This document shows, piece after piece, positions 1 to 9,933 of a stretch of 38,468 nucleotides of DNA. Positions within the stretch are counted from its first letter, which is position 1. Each line of letters starts with the position of its first letter. The DNA is from an uncultured Clostridia bacterium. Lineage in GTDB: Bacteria > Bacillota > Clostridia > TANB77 > CAG-508. Where the stretch lies: contig CATKGX010000097.1 of the NCBI GenBank assembly GCA_949747775.1, positions 1-38,468 of the forward strand. The letters are read 5' to 3'. The translations under genes were made by a program, and so were the position numbers. A model generated the notes under the pieces. That model ran no database searches, had not been told where the DNA came from, and saw only the letters and a program-made list of their open reading frames with translations.

Positions 1-8
1 TACATAAT

Positions 9-37
9 TTGACAAGAAGTGTGTCATATAGTATAAT
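9..37 (+). promoter_or_regulatory. sigmaA-type promoter upstream of spoIIID-like gene
   Basis: TTGACA (9-14), 17-nt spacer, TATAAT (32-37). Confidence 0.8.
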
Positions 38-81
38 AGAAACACGAATGGCCATAAGGTCAAATATAGGAGGTATCTTAG

Positions 82-342
82 ATGAACATGGAAATCAGAA
101 AACGGTGCAAGCAGGAAGCAAACTATATGATTGAAACAGGAGCAACTGTTCGACAGACTGCTAGCAAATTTGGCGTTAGTAAGTCAACCGTGCACAAGGA
201 CGTAGCTGACCGTATTTGGGTTGTTGATTTGCATCTGGCTTGCGCTGTAGCAGATGTGCTTGACTTAAACTTGGAAGAGCGCCACATTAGAGGTGGAAAA
301 GCTACCAAGGCAAGGTGGGAGGTAATAAAATCTAAGAAGTAA
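82..342 (+). CDS. spoIIID: SpoIIID-like sporulation transcriptional regulator
   Basis: ATVRQTASKFGVSKSTVHKDVADR and ERHIRGGKATK match the SpoIIID HTH and C-terminal motifs; good SD. Confidence 0.85.
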   Translation: MNMEIRKRCKQEANYMIETGATVRQTASKFGVSKSTVHKDVADRIWVVDLHLACAVADVLDLNLEERHIRGGKATKARWEVIKSKK

Positions 343-346
343 ATCC

Positions 347-378
347 AAGGGGCTGGTATCAAAGTGATACTGGCCCTT
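347..378 (+). terminator. hairpin after spoIIID
   Basis: ggggctggtatca-aag-tgatactggccctt inverted repeat. Confidence 0.6.
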
Positions 379-458
379 AAATTAAGCAAAAATAATTGCA
401 TAATTTATAAAAAAGAGATATACTATATAAGTAATTTAATTGAAAGGCAAACAAAAAA

Positions 459-3400
459 ATGAATTTGCTGATAGAAGAATTAAAAAGAAACGAAAAATTT
501 AAACAGTATGCATCAGATATAAAAAATAACATAAGCCCGATAAATATATCGGGTTTATCTGACGTGGGAAAAGCACATCTTATCACTACAACAATGCAAG
601 AAACAAAAAGACCAATATGTCTTGTTACCTATAACGAAATGCAAGCAAAAAAACTAATCAAAGATATAGAATTTTTTACAGAAGAAAGTAGTGGTGAAAT
701 TGTATATTTTCCAAGAAAAGAAATATCACCATATGATTATGAAACACAAAGCAAGGACTTACCATATGAAAGAGTGAAAGCATTAAATAAAATATACAAC
801 AATACAGCTTCTATTGTAGTTACTACCATAGAAGCACTTATGCAAAAACTTCCTACCAAAGAATTGCTATATAAAGATATGATAACTTTTAAAGTAGGTA
901 AGTCGTATGAAACACCAAATACAGAATATGAAAAACAGGACTTAGAAGAATTAAAACAGGTTCTAGTCAATTTAGGATATGAAAGAAATGAACTAGTAGA
1001 GGCAAGTGGTCAATTTAGTGTTAGAGGCGGAATTGTAGATATTGGAGTGTCAGAAAAGCAAGGTGTTAGAATTGAGTTTTGGGGAGATGAAGTAGATTCT
1101 ATTAGGTATTTTAACATATCATCTCAAAGGTCAAATGAAATGGCAGATGAAGTTACAATTTACCCTGCACATGAATACATTGCACCAAATAGTATTCATA
1201 TAGAAGAAAGAATACTAGCGAAAAATACAGAAGCGGGAATTATACCAATATATTCAAAATATATTGAAACAGTTTGCAAAAATATAGAGGATAAGTACAT
1301 TCTAAAGGGAAAATTAAAAGAAGAAATACAAGACAATATAAGAAGTGATATAGAACAAATTAAAAATGGAAACTATATTAGTAAAATAGATAAATATTTT
1401 AACCAGTTTTATGACAAGCAAGTAACATTATTAGAATATCTTTCTAACAACTATTTACTATGTTTTGATGAATTCAATAAAATCAACCAAAGAAGAGAGA
1501 ATATAGTGATTGAAAATAACAACTTAATAAAGTCATTAATGGAAAAGGAAAGATTTGTACCAGAAGCTATTCAGAACATTAGTAATCAGGAGTTTTCAAA
1601 AAAGAGTTGGCTATCTGAAATAGAAGCAAGTAGTCAAAAACAAACAATATATTTGCAAGCTAATGAAAGCTATACAAATATCAATAAATATGAATTTTCA
1701 TATCGAGAAATCAATTTTTACAAAAGTGAAATAGAGCTGTTACTAGCTGATATTACAAGATGGCATAAAGAAAAGAAGAGAACCATTTTATTAGCAGGAA
1801 ATAAAGCAAATGTAGAAAAAGTAAACCATTTACTAAAAGAAAATCATATCAGCCAAAGTATGGTAGAAGTGATAGAAACTCAAAACTTACCAACAGCAGG
1901 ATTTGAAAGCTATGATTTAAAAATTGTTGTTATTAGTTTGGCAAATACTTTTGAGAATCAGTCTAAAAAGAAAAAAATGAGTAGCACTTTTAAAGAGGGT
2001 GAAAAAATTGTATTTGCAGATTTAAAACCAGGAGATTATGTGGTACATCGTACACATGGAATTGGACAATTTGTTGGAGTAAATACCATTACAGCAGATA
2101 ATGTAACAAAAGACTATATCAAAATTAAATATAAAAACGAAGATATGTTATATGTTCCAACTAGTAGTTTAGATAATGTTAGAAAGTATATTGGCGGTGC
2201 AGAAAATGCTGGCATAAAATTAAACAAATTAGGAAGCAAAGAGTGGACCAATACAAAAGCAAAAGTAAAAAACAATTTAAAAGAAGTAGCCAAAGATTTA
2301 ATAGAACTATATGCAAAAAGGCAGAAAATAAAAGGATTTGCATTTTCAAAAGACACAGACTGGCAAAATCAATTTGAAGGTAATTTCCCATACCAAGAAA
2401 CAGATGATCAATTAAGATGTATCGAAGAAGTAAAAAAAGATATGGAAATGCCAAGACCAATGGACAGATTACTTTGTGGAGATGTTGGATATGGAAAAAC
2501 AGAAATAGCCATTCGTGCTGCCTTTAAAGCAGTTATGGACCAAAAACAAGTAGCATATCTAGTGCCAACAACAGTTCTAGCAAACCAGCAATATGAAGAA
2601 TTTAGAGAGAGAATGAAAGAATTTGCCATTCATGTAGAAGTGTTAAATCGTTTTAGAACAAAAAAAGAACAAGAAGATGTTATTAAAAGGCTAAAATTAG
2701 GGGAAGTAGATGTTGTTGTTGGAACACACAGAATTCTTAGCGAAGATGTAGAATTTAAAGACTTAGGGCTTTTAATTATAGACGAAGAGCACAGATTTGG
2801 AGTAAAAGATAAAGAGAAAATTAAAAAGCTAAAAAACAATATAGATGTACTAACCATGACAGCAACACCAATACCAAGAACCTTACATATGTCAATTTTA
2901 GGGGTTCGAGATATGTCTGTTATTTATGAGCCACCACAAAATAGGAGACCTGTACAGACATATGTATTAGAATATGATGGAGAAGTGATAAAAGAAGCCA
3001 TTACAAAAGAATTAGAAAGAGGAGGCCAAGTTTTTTATTTATACAACAAAGTAGAAGATATTGAAAAAAAAGCATTACAAATTGCAGAACTTGTGCCAGA
3101 AGCAAAAGTAGAGTTTGCTCATGGAAAGATGAGTGGTAGACAGATAGAAGCTATTATGGAAGAATTTATCAAAAGAGAAATTAATGTATTAGTATGTACT
3201 ACAATTTTAGAGTCTGGTATTGATATTCCAAATGCCAATACCATTATTGTTGAAAATGCAGATAGATTAGGATTAGCACAGTTATACCAAATTCGAGGAA
3301 GAGTTGGTAGAAGCGATAAACAAGCATATGCTTATGTCACCTATAAACGTGATAGACTTCTAACAGAAGTGGCAGATAAAAGATTAAAGGCGATTAAAGA

Positions 3401-4014
3401 ATTTACAGAGTTTGGCTCTGGATTTAAAATAGCAATGCGTGACTTAGAAATAAGAGGTGCAGGAAGCTTACTTCGGAGAAATACAACATGGGCATATGGA
3501 ACAAGTAGGATATGACACATACTGCAAACTATTAGATGAAGTTGTAAAAGAAATGCAAGGAATTGAAGTACAAGAAGAACAAGATGTACAAATAGATATT
3601 AATATTTCTAGCTATATTCCAGATAGCTATATAGATAGTGGTAGTCAAAAAATAGAAGTATATCAAAACATTGCATTATGCAGAACAGAAGAAGACATTA
3701 GAAACATTGTTGACGAGCTAATTGATAGATATGGTGAAATGCCAAACGAATTAGAAAATTTACTAGAAGTAGCAAGAATAAAAGAACTAGCAAAACAAGT
3801 AAATGTTGTTAAAGTTGCACAACGTAGAGAATCTGTTGTATTCTACTTTGACAAAGAAAAATATAATCCAGAAATCGTAAATAAACTAATTCAAAAATAT
3901 GAATTTAACATTAAATTTTCAAATGGAATTGAACCATATGTAACACTAAAAATAAGAGATATCACTAAATTAGTAGATAATATTAAGGAATTTTTAGAAT
4001 TTGTCAAAGAATAA
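459..4014 (+). CDS. mfd: Transcription-repair coupling factor Mfd, split by an apparent +1 frameshift at 3474 (459-3473 joined to 3475-4014)
   Basis: Helicase motifs GDVGYGKTE, DEEHRFGV, TATPIPRTL, QIRGRVGRS. Frame 0 ends at 3515 after ...GAGSLL RRNTTWAYGTSRI*; the +1 frame gives ...GAGSLL-GEIQHGHMEQVGYDTYCKLLDE, the expected Mfd continuation. Confidence 0.93.
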
Positions 4015-4061
4015 GTGTCGAAAAATGTTACACGAAAGAAAACAAAAATTCGCCAAAAATG

Positions 4062-4090
4062 TTGACGAAATACAAAAATTTATTTATACT
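4062..4090 (+). promoter_or_regulatory. promoter of putative type I toxin
   Basis: TTGACG, 17-nt spacer, TATACT. Confidence 0.7.
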
Positions 4091-4164
4091 AATAAAATAG
4101 ATGAGATAGTATAGAGGAACTGTGATTGCCATCACCAAATCAAAAGATGAGGAGGTGATGTGTA

Positions 4165-4275
4165 ATGATAGAAATGTTAATGATTTTATTACATACTTTT
4201 TTATTCACAACAATATTTTTAATCCTTACAGTTATTGCCTTAATAGTTGTAATAATTACATTATTAAGTAAATAA
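4165..4275 (+). CDS. 36-aa hydrophobic peptide, candidate type I (holin-like) toxin
   Basis: ATG with GGAGG SD encodes MIEMLMILLHTFLFTTIFLILTVIALIVVIITLLSK; single TM, own promoter and terminator. Confidence 0.6.
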   Translation: MIEMLMILLHTFLFTTIFLILTVIALIVVIITLLSK

Positions 4276-4280
4276 AGTAA

Positions 4281-4312
4281 TCGCACCTCTAAAACGCCAT
4301 TAAGAGGTGCGA
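4281..4312. terminator. bidirectional hairpin in toxin locus
   Basis: tcgcacctct...agaggtgcga, 10-bp perfect arms. Confidence 0.65.
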
Positions 4313-4372
4313 ATTTATATTTTCCCCGATGGCAACCACAATTTCAAAGTGGTATCTCATCTTTTATAATAA
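4282..4372 (-). ncRNA. candidate antisense RNA (antitoxin) overlapping the toxin 3' end
   Basis: Minus-strand TATAAT (4379-4374) reading toward the toxin; the hairpin at 4281-4312 could act as terminator. -35 box is weak. Confidence 0.35.
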
Positions 4373-4419
4373 TATTATATCACATCATATAGTAAAGTAA
4401 ATAGTAAAGGAGAAAGAAA

Positions 4420-5217
4420 GTGCAAATCATTTCAAGTAAAGATAATGAAATTGTAAAAAATATAAAAAAACTAAAAGAGAAAAAGTATAGGGACATACAA
4501 AATGAGTTCATTGTAGAAGGCATTAAAATGTTAGAAGAAGCAATTACTGAAAAAGCAAAGATAAAACTAATTGTTGTGTGTGAAGAATGTGTAAATGATG
4601 GAACAATTTCAAAGGAACTATTATATAAAATTGCTTCTTATGATTGTATTTATGTAACAGAAAAAGTATTTGATGTTTTATCAGATGTAAAATCACCACA
4701 AGGAATTTTAGCCGTAATAGAAAAGAAAAATACAGAAAATCAAATAGACTATTCACAAGATATTATCATTGCCCTAGACGACTTGCAAGACCCAGGAAAT
4801 TTAGGAACTATTTTAAGAACGATAGATAGTAGTGGACTAAACCAAATTATATTATCTAAAAATAGTGCAGATAGCTATAATCCTAAGGTAGTTCGTTCAA
4901 CCATGGGAGCTATTTTTAGAATTAATATTATAGAAGTTGAAGACTTAGCACAAACACTAAAAGAAATACAAAAAAATAATTTTGAAGTAGTGGTAACAGC
5001 ATTAGATACGAATCATAGTATTTATGATATAGAATATAAGAACAAAGTAATTGTAATTGGTAATGAAGCAAATGGAGTATCAAAAGAGGTTCAAAGTTTG
5101 GCAAATAAAAAAGTAAAAATACCAATGCTTGGAAAAACAGAAAGCCTAAACGCATCTGTTGCAGCAAGTATTATGATTTATGAATATGTAAGAGGGAAAG
5201 TAGTAGGAAGAAAATGA
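4420..5217 (+). CDS. SpoU/TrmH-family RNA 2'-O-ribose methyltransferase
   Basis: [28 protein letters not shown] and [18 protein letters not shown] motifs; GTG start. Confidence 0.9.
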   Translation: MQIISSKDNEIVKNIKKLKEKKYRDIQNEFIVEGIKMLEEAITEKAKIKLIVVCEECVNDGTISKELLYKIASYDCIYVTEKVFDVLSDVKSPQGILAVIEKKNTENQIDYSQDIIIALDDLQDPGNLGTILRTIDSSGLNQIILSKNSADSYNPKVVRSTMGAIFRINIIEVEDLAQTLKEIQKNNFEVVVTALDTNHSIYDIEYKNKVIVIGNEANGVSKEVQSLANKKVKIPMLGKTESLNASVAASIMIYEYVRGKVVGRK

Positions 5218-5651
5218 AATTAGTTGTGCAAAGAGTAAAAAATGCAAAAGTAGAAGTAGAAGGAAAAACAGTAGGAAGCATAGGAAAAGGCTTTTTAGTA
5301 TTACTAGGAGTAACACATGCAGATACAAAAAAAGAAGCGGATTATTTAGTAAAAAAATTATGCAACTTACGTGTATTTGAAGATGAAAATGGCAAAATGA
5401 ATTTAGGCTTAAAAGAAATAGAAGGAGAACTTTTAATGATATCTCAATTTACATTATATGCAGATTGCACAGGAGGAAATAGACCATCATTTGTAAATGC
5501 TGCAAGACCAGAGATAGCAGAGCCATTATATGAATACTTTTGTGAAGAATGTAGAAAAAATAATATTCATGTAGAAAAGGGGATTTTTGGTGCTGATATG
5601 AAAGTCAGCTTATTAAATGATGGACCAGTTACAATTGTATTAGAAAAATAA
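5214..5651 (+). CDS. dtd: D-aminoacyl-tRNA deacylase
   Basis: [15 protein letters not shown]..., [17 protein letters not shown] motifs. Confidence 0.95.
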   Translation: MKLVVQRVKNAKVEVEGKTVGSIGKGFLVLLGVTHADTKKEADYLVKKLCNLRVFEDENGKMNLGLKEIEGELLMISQFTLYADCTGGNRPSFVNAARPEIAEPLYEYFCEECRKNNIHVEKGIFGADMKVSLLNDGPVTIVLEK

Positions 5652-5767
5652 GAAATAAGAAAAGCCAAATGCGTTGTGTATTTAGCTTTTTTTTTATTTC
5701 TTGGGTGTTACTGGGCTAAAATGTACTACTATAATATAGAAGTGAGATGATAAGACATGTAAAATTC

Positions 5768-5784
5768 CTTACAAAAACCTTACA
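5768..5784 (+). promoter_or_regulatory. CTTACA-N5-CTTACA direct repeat upstream of response regulator
   Basis: CTTACA at 5768 and 5779, 11-bp phase. Confidence 0.5.
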
Positions 5785-5840
5785 TTTTTGTAATTGTAAT
5801 ATCAAAAAATAGGTGATAAAATAAAAATGGAGGGGTGTTT

Positions 5841-6485
5841 ATGGCCAAAATACTAATTGTAGAAGATGAGAAAAACATATCAAAGTTAATACAAGACACA
5901 TTAAGTTTGGCAAACTATGAAACAGACTGCAGCTTTGATGGGGAAGAGGCACTAGAAAAGATAAAGAAACATAAATATGATTTAATTTTGCTAGATATCA
6001 TGTTACCAAAATTAAGTGGATTTGAAGTAGTAGAAAAGCTAAACCAAATAGAGACTCCTATTATATTTTTGTCAGCTAAAAATGATATAGGAACAATTGT
6101 AAAGGGGCTTAAATGTGGAGGGCAAGATTATATGACAAAGCCATTTGAGCCATTAGAGTTACTAGCAAGAATAGAACTTAGAATAAAAGATAAATTGGAA
6201 AAAGAATATCATTTTAAAAATATAAAAATAGATGTACAAACTAGAACTGTTTATAAAGAAGGAAAGATAGTATATTTAGCACCAAAAGAATATGACTTAT
6301 TAATTTTACTAGTGAAAAATTTAAATAAAGTGTTAACAAGAAATGAAATTTTAGATAAAGTATGGGATATTAATTCAGATATTGAGACCAGAACAGTAGA
6401 TTATCATATACAACAATTAAGAAAAAAGCTAGATTTAAAGGATAATATTATAACGATTAATAAAATAGGGTATATATTAAAATAG
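5841..6485 (+). CDS. OmpR/PhoB-family response regulator
   Basis: Receiver domain (VEDEKNISK, LLDIMLPKLSGFEV) plus winged-helix C-terminus (TRNEILDKVWD...RTVDYHIQQLRKKL). Confidence 0.93.
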   Translation: MAKILIVEDEKNISKLIQDTLSLANYETDCSFDGEEALEKIKKHKYDLILLDIMLPKLSGFEVVEKLNQIETPIIFLSAKNDIGTIVKGLKCGGQDYMTKPFEPLELLARIELRIKDKLEKEYHFKNIKIDVQTRTVYKEGKIVYLAPKEYDLLILLVKNLNKVLTRNEILDKVWDINSDIETRTVDYHIQQLRKKLDLKDNIITINKIGYILK

Positions 6486-6498
6486 GAGAAAGATAAAA

Positions 6499-7956
6499 AT
6501 GAAATTTGGACAAAAGATATTTTTAGTATCTTTTATATTAATTATTATAGCAATGAATGGAATTGGTATTGTTATGATAAATCATACTTATAAAGCCAAT
6601 ATTCAGAAAGAAATTGAGAAAAATATGATTCAAATTAATAGCATTATGACAGAAATAAATGCAGAAATGAATAGCTTGGCATATATTGCAAATGTATATT
6701 GGAAAAATGATGTTAACATTAAAGTATATCAACAAGGAAAAATGATATATACAAATTTTAGCGAGGAATATCCAGAAATAGAAGAGAAATTATTGAAAAG
6801 TAAGAATACTACAGAAATAGAAAAAATAGAAGAAAAACCAAATGTACAAAATGGAAACATAAATATACGAGACAATGAAGCGGAAGATGGAAAAACAAAT
6901 AGAAAAGAGAATAAAACAGAAAAAGAAGATAAGATAAAGGTATATATAGAAGATAATAAATTATTTATGGAAATGATAGAAGATACAACAGAACTAATTA
7001 CCTTATCCAATATTTCAAAAGTAAATGACATGAAAAAAGAGCAAATAGACTATTTTATAAAATTAAGCTTGGCAAGTTCTTTATTAATAGCTTTTATTTT
7101 ATCAATTACGGTAAGAATTTTAACAAGGAAAATAAAAAGACTTAATAAAACAGTAGAAGAAGTAGCAGCAGGTCACTATGAGGCAAGAGTAAGAAAAATA
7201 GGAAACGACGAAATTAGTAATGTAGGAAAAAGCTTTAATATGATGGCAAAAGCAGTACAAGACAATATTACACAAATACAAGAGGTTGCCGAAAATAGAA
7301 AAAGATTTATTGGAAATTTGACACATGAAATTAGAACACCACTTACTTCTATTATAGGATATGCCAGTTTAATAAAAAATGGAAAAATATCAGACCAGAG
7401 AGTAATAATGGAATATTGTAGTAAAATTCATGAAGAAGGAACATATATAGAAAAGATGTCACAAAAATTGATGGATTTACTATTATTAGAAAATGGAAAT
7501 ATTCTTATAGAAGAAGTTAACTTATCAAAAGAATTATATAAAATTTTACAAGAACTGAAAGCGTTGTTTCCAGATGTAAGATATGAAATTCAAATAGAAG
7601 AAAATGTATTAGGAAAAATAGATAAGGTATTATTAAAGTCGTTAATGTATAACTTAGTAAAAAATGCAATAAATTCTTATGAGAAAGCGAAGGTAGTTAA
7701 AGTTGAATTAAGCAAAGATAAGCAAATTAAAGTGATAGATTATGGAAAAGGAATACCAAAGAAAGAACTAGAAAAAATAAAAGAGCCTTTTTACACATTA
7801 AGGAAAGACAGAAACAGAAAATTAGGTGGAATGGGGCTAGGCTTACCTTTATGTATTAGAATAGTGGAAAAGCTAAAAGGAAGTTTAGAAATACAGAGCA
7901 AAGAAAACGAGGGAACGAAAATAATAGTGAAGTTAGGTGAAGAAGATGAAAATTAA
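6499..7956 (+). CDS. Sensor histidine kinase
   Basis: TM segments, HAMP, H-box NLTHEIRTPLTSI, G-box GGMGLGLPL. Confidence 0.93.
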   Translation: MKFGQKIFLVSFILIIIAMNGIGIVMINHTYKANIQKEIEKNMIQINSIMTEINAEMNSLAYIANVYWKNDVNIKVYQQGKMIYTNFSEEYPEIEEKLLKSKNTTEIEKIEEKPNVQNGNINIRDNEAEDGKTNRKENKTEKEDKIKVYIEDNKLFMEMIEDTTELITLSNISKVNDMKKEQIDYFIKLSLASSLLIAFILSITVRILTRKIKRLNKTVEEVAAGHYEARVRKIGNDEISNVGKSFNMMAKAVQDNITQIQEVAENRKRFIGNLTHEIRTPLTSIIGYASLIKNGKISDQRVIMEYCSKIHEEGTYIEKMSQKLMDLLLLENGNILIEEVNLSKELYKILQELKALFPDVRYEIQIEENVLGKIDKVLLKSLMYNLVKNAINSYEKAKVVKVELSKDKQIKVIDYGKGIPKKELEKIKEPFYTLRKDRNRKLGGMGLGLPLCIRIVEKLKGSLEIQSKENEGTKIIVKLGEEDEN

Positions 7957-8659
7957 AGGAACTTTGGAGTTTATATTGATTCTAATAGTAGCATTACTTT
8001 TATATTTTGCATTTATTTTAAATATAGATCATATAACAATGTCTTATCATGGAAAAGTAGAAGAATATAAAAATATATATTATAAAGAGGCACAAGAGCC
8101 AAACATATTGTATGAGCTACAAGTAATAAGAGAATATTATTACGAAGAAATTCCAAACGAAACAATAGAAAGTGTTAGCAATAATAAAATCATTCGAAAT
8201 ATATTAATGAAGTTTAATAATTTAAAAGAAGATGAAGTAGAAGGATATATAAAAAAGATAAATGAAGAGGGAAAAATGTATTTTGCGAAAGGTGACATTG
8301 TATATATAGAAACAGAAAATTATGTCTTAGCCTTTTCATTAGATATGAACAACGTAATATACCAAAAAAAGGAGGAGGAACAAAAAGGAATTAATTGGAC
8401 CAATAAAGATATTACAATTGAAAATAAATACATAATTTATGAGAGAACAGCAAGAGAACTACAAAAATTAGGAATTACAGAAAAAGTTAAATTTGAGCCT
8501 GAAACGATTTATTTTAGATATGCAATAGAAGAAAATACAGAAAAGAATGTATATGCAGTAGAAGATAATAAACATAATATTAAATTAGTAGTATCAAGTC
8601 CAGATTACACAATAGAAAAAATACAGATAGGCTTTACGCAAAGCTTAATAGATAACTAA
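7937..8659 (+). CDS. Membrane-anchored hypothetical protein translationally coupled to the histidine kinase
   Basis: Overlaps kinase 3' end; N-terminal TM then soluble domain. Confidence 0.7.
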   Translation: MKKMKIKGTLEFILILIVALLLYFAFILNIDHITMSYHGKVEEYKNIYYKEAQEPNILYELQVIREYYYEEIPNETIESVSNNKIIRNILMKFNNLKEDEVEGYIKKINEEGKMYFAKGDIVYIETENYVLAFSLDMNNVIYQKKEEEQKGINWTNKDITIENKYIIYERTARELQKLGITEKVKFEPETIYFRYAIEENTEKNVYAVEDNKHNIKLVVSSPDYTIEKIQIGFTQSLIDN

Positions 8660-8661
8660 AA

Positions 8662-8689
8662 CTTACAAGAAACTTACAAAACGCTTACA
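8662..8689 (+). promoter_or_regulatory. Triple CTTACA repeat, 11-bp phase, upstream of femAB-like gene
   Basis: CTTACA at 8662, 8673, 8684. Confidence 0.55.
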
Positions 8690-8755
8690 GAATATAGGTT
8701 AAAAAGGGAAGGAAAAATAGTATCCTCTAAATTATAGATTAGGAGGATATTTTTT

Positions 8756-9829
8756 ATGAGAATAATAGAAAAATATGAACAATTCATTTCAAAGCAAGAA
8801 TATAATGACTTTCAACAATCTATTCAATGGGCAAAGTTAAAAAAATATTGGGAGAATGAAATAATAATAATATATGATGAGAATAAAAATATAATAGCAA
8901 CAATGAGTATTTTAATTAGAAAGGTGCCAGTGTTTGGCAATATTATGTATGTGCCAAGAGGACCAATCGGAGATATTCATGATGAGAATATTTTAAAAGA
9001 AATAACCGAAAGAACAAAAAAAATAGCAAAAAAATATAAAGCGTTTGTTATTATAATAGAACCGAATATACAAAATGATGATGAGAAATTTAAAAAGGTA
9101 ATTACGAAATTAGGATATCAAATTAATAATAAAGCAATGAAATTTGACCAAGAAATACAAGCAAGACATAATTTTAGATTAAATATAGAAAATAAAACAG
9201 AAGAAGAGGTGTTTCAAAGCTTTTCTTCTAAAACAAGATATAATATTAGAGTTGCTATTAAAAAGGGCGTAACAGTGGTAGAGAAAAATTTAGAAGGACT
9301 AGAGGAATTCTATAGATTAATGGAGCAAACTGGAAAGAGAGATGATTTTAGAATCAGACCCAAAGAATATTTCGAGGATATTCTGAAAAAGTTTCCGAAT
9401 CAAGCAAAGATATTTATAGCTTATCATGCAGAAAAGCCAATAGCTGCAATTATGCCAATACGATATGGTAACAAAATGTGGTATTTATATGGAGCAAGTG
9501 GAAATGAAAACAGAAACTGTATGCCAAATTACCTTTTACAATGGGAAATGATAAAAATGGCCATCAAAAATAATTGCAAGTTATATGATTTTAGAGGAGT
9601 ATCTATGGATCAAGGTGAACAAGGAGGCATTTTTCGATTTAAAAAGGGATTTGGAGGAGATTTTGTAGAGCTAATTGGAGAAATATACATGCCATTTAGT
9701 AGAATAAAATATGTAGGATATAAAATAGGAAAAAGAGTGTTTTGCGCAGCAAGACATTTTACATATAAGCATATGCATAAAGATAGAGTATTTGAAAAGG
9801 TACTAGAAAGGAAGCGCAAAAAGGAATAG
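8756..9829 (+). CDS. FemAB/FemX-family peptidoglycan bridge aminoacyltransferase
   Basis: QSIQWAKLKKYW, SSKTRYNIRVAIKKGV, YLLQWEMIKMAIKNNCKLYDFRGV, FKKGFGGDFVELIGE motifs. Confidence 0.88.
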   Translation: MRIIEKYEQFISKQEYNDFQQSIQWAKLKKYWENEIIIIYDENKNIIATMSILIRKVPVFGNIMYVPRGPIGDIHDENILKEITERTKKIAKKYKAFVIIIEPNIQNDDEKFKKVITKLGYQINNKAMKFDQEIQARHNFRLNIENKTEEEVFQSFSSKTRYNIRVAIKKGVTVVEKNLEGLEEFYRLMEQTGKRDDFRIRPKEYFEDILKKFPNQAKIFIAYHAEKPIAAIMPIRYGNKMWYLYGASGNENRNCMPNYLLQWEMIKMAIKNNCKLYDFRGVSMDQGEQGGIFRFKKGFGGDFVELIGEIYMPFSRIKYVGYKIGKRVFCAARHFTYKHMHKDRVFEKVLERKRKKE

Positions 9830-9933
9830 TGAAAATTATTTCCTACTATTGGCAATCTATGCAAAATATGGTAAAATAGATAGGAAAATAAAACGAATAT
9901 CTAACAGTAAAATCAAGAAAAGAGGAGAAAGAT

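Noticed and set aside
2114-2857. Antisense ORFs within mfd (and similar antisense ORFs elsewhere)
   Set aside because: Low-complexity translations opposite well-supported genes, without RBS or homology.
3457-4014. ORF 3457-4014 as an independent gene
   Set aside because: It is the +1-frame continuation of mfd; the MQEAY start is inside mfd sequence and lacks a convincing RBS.
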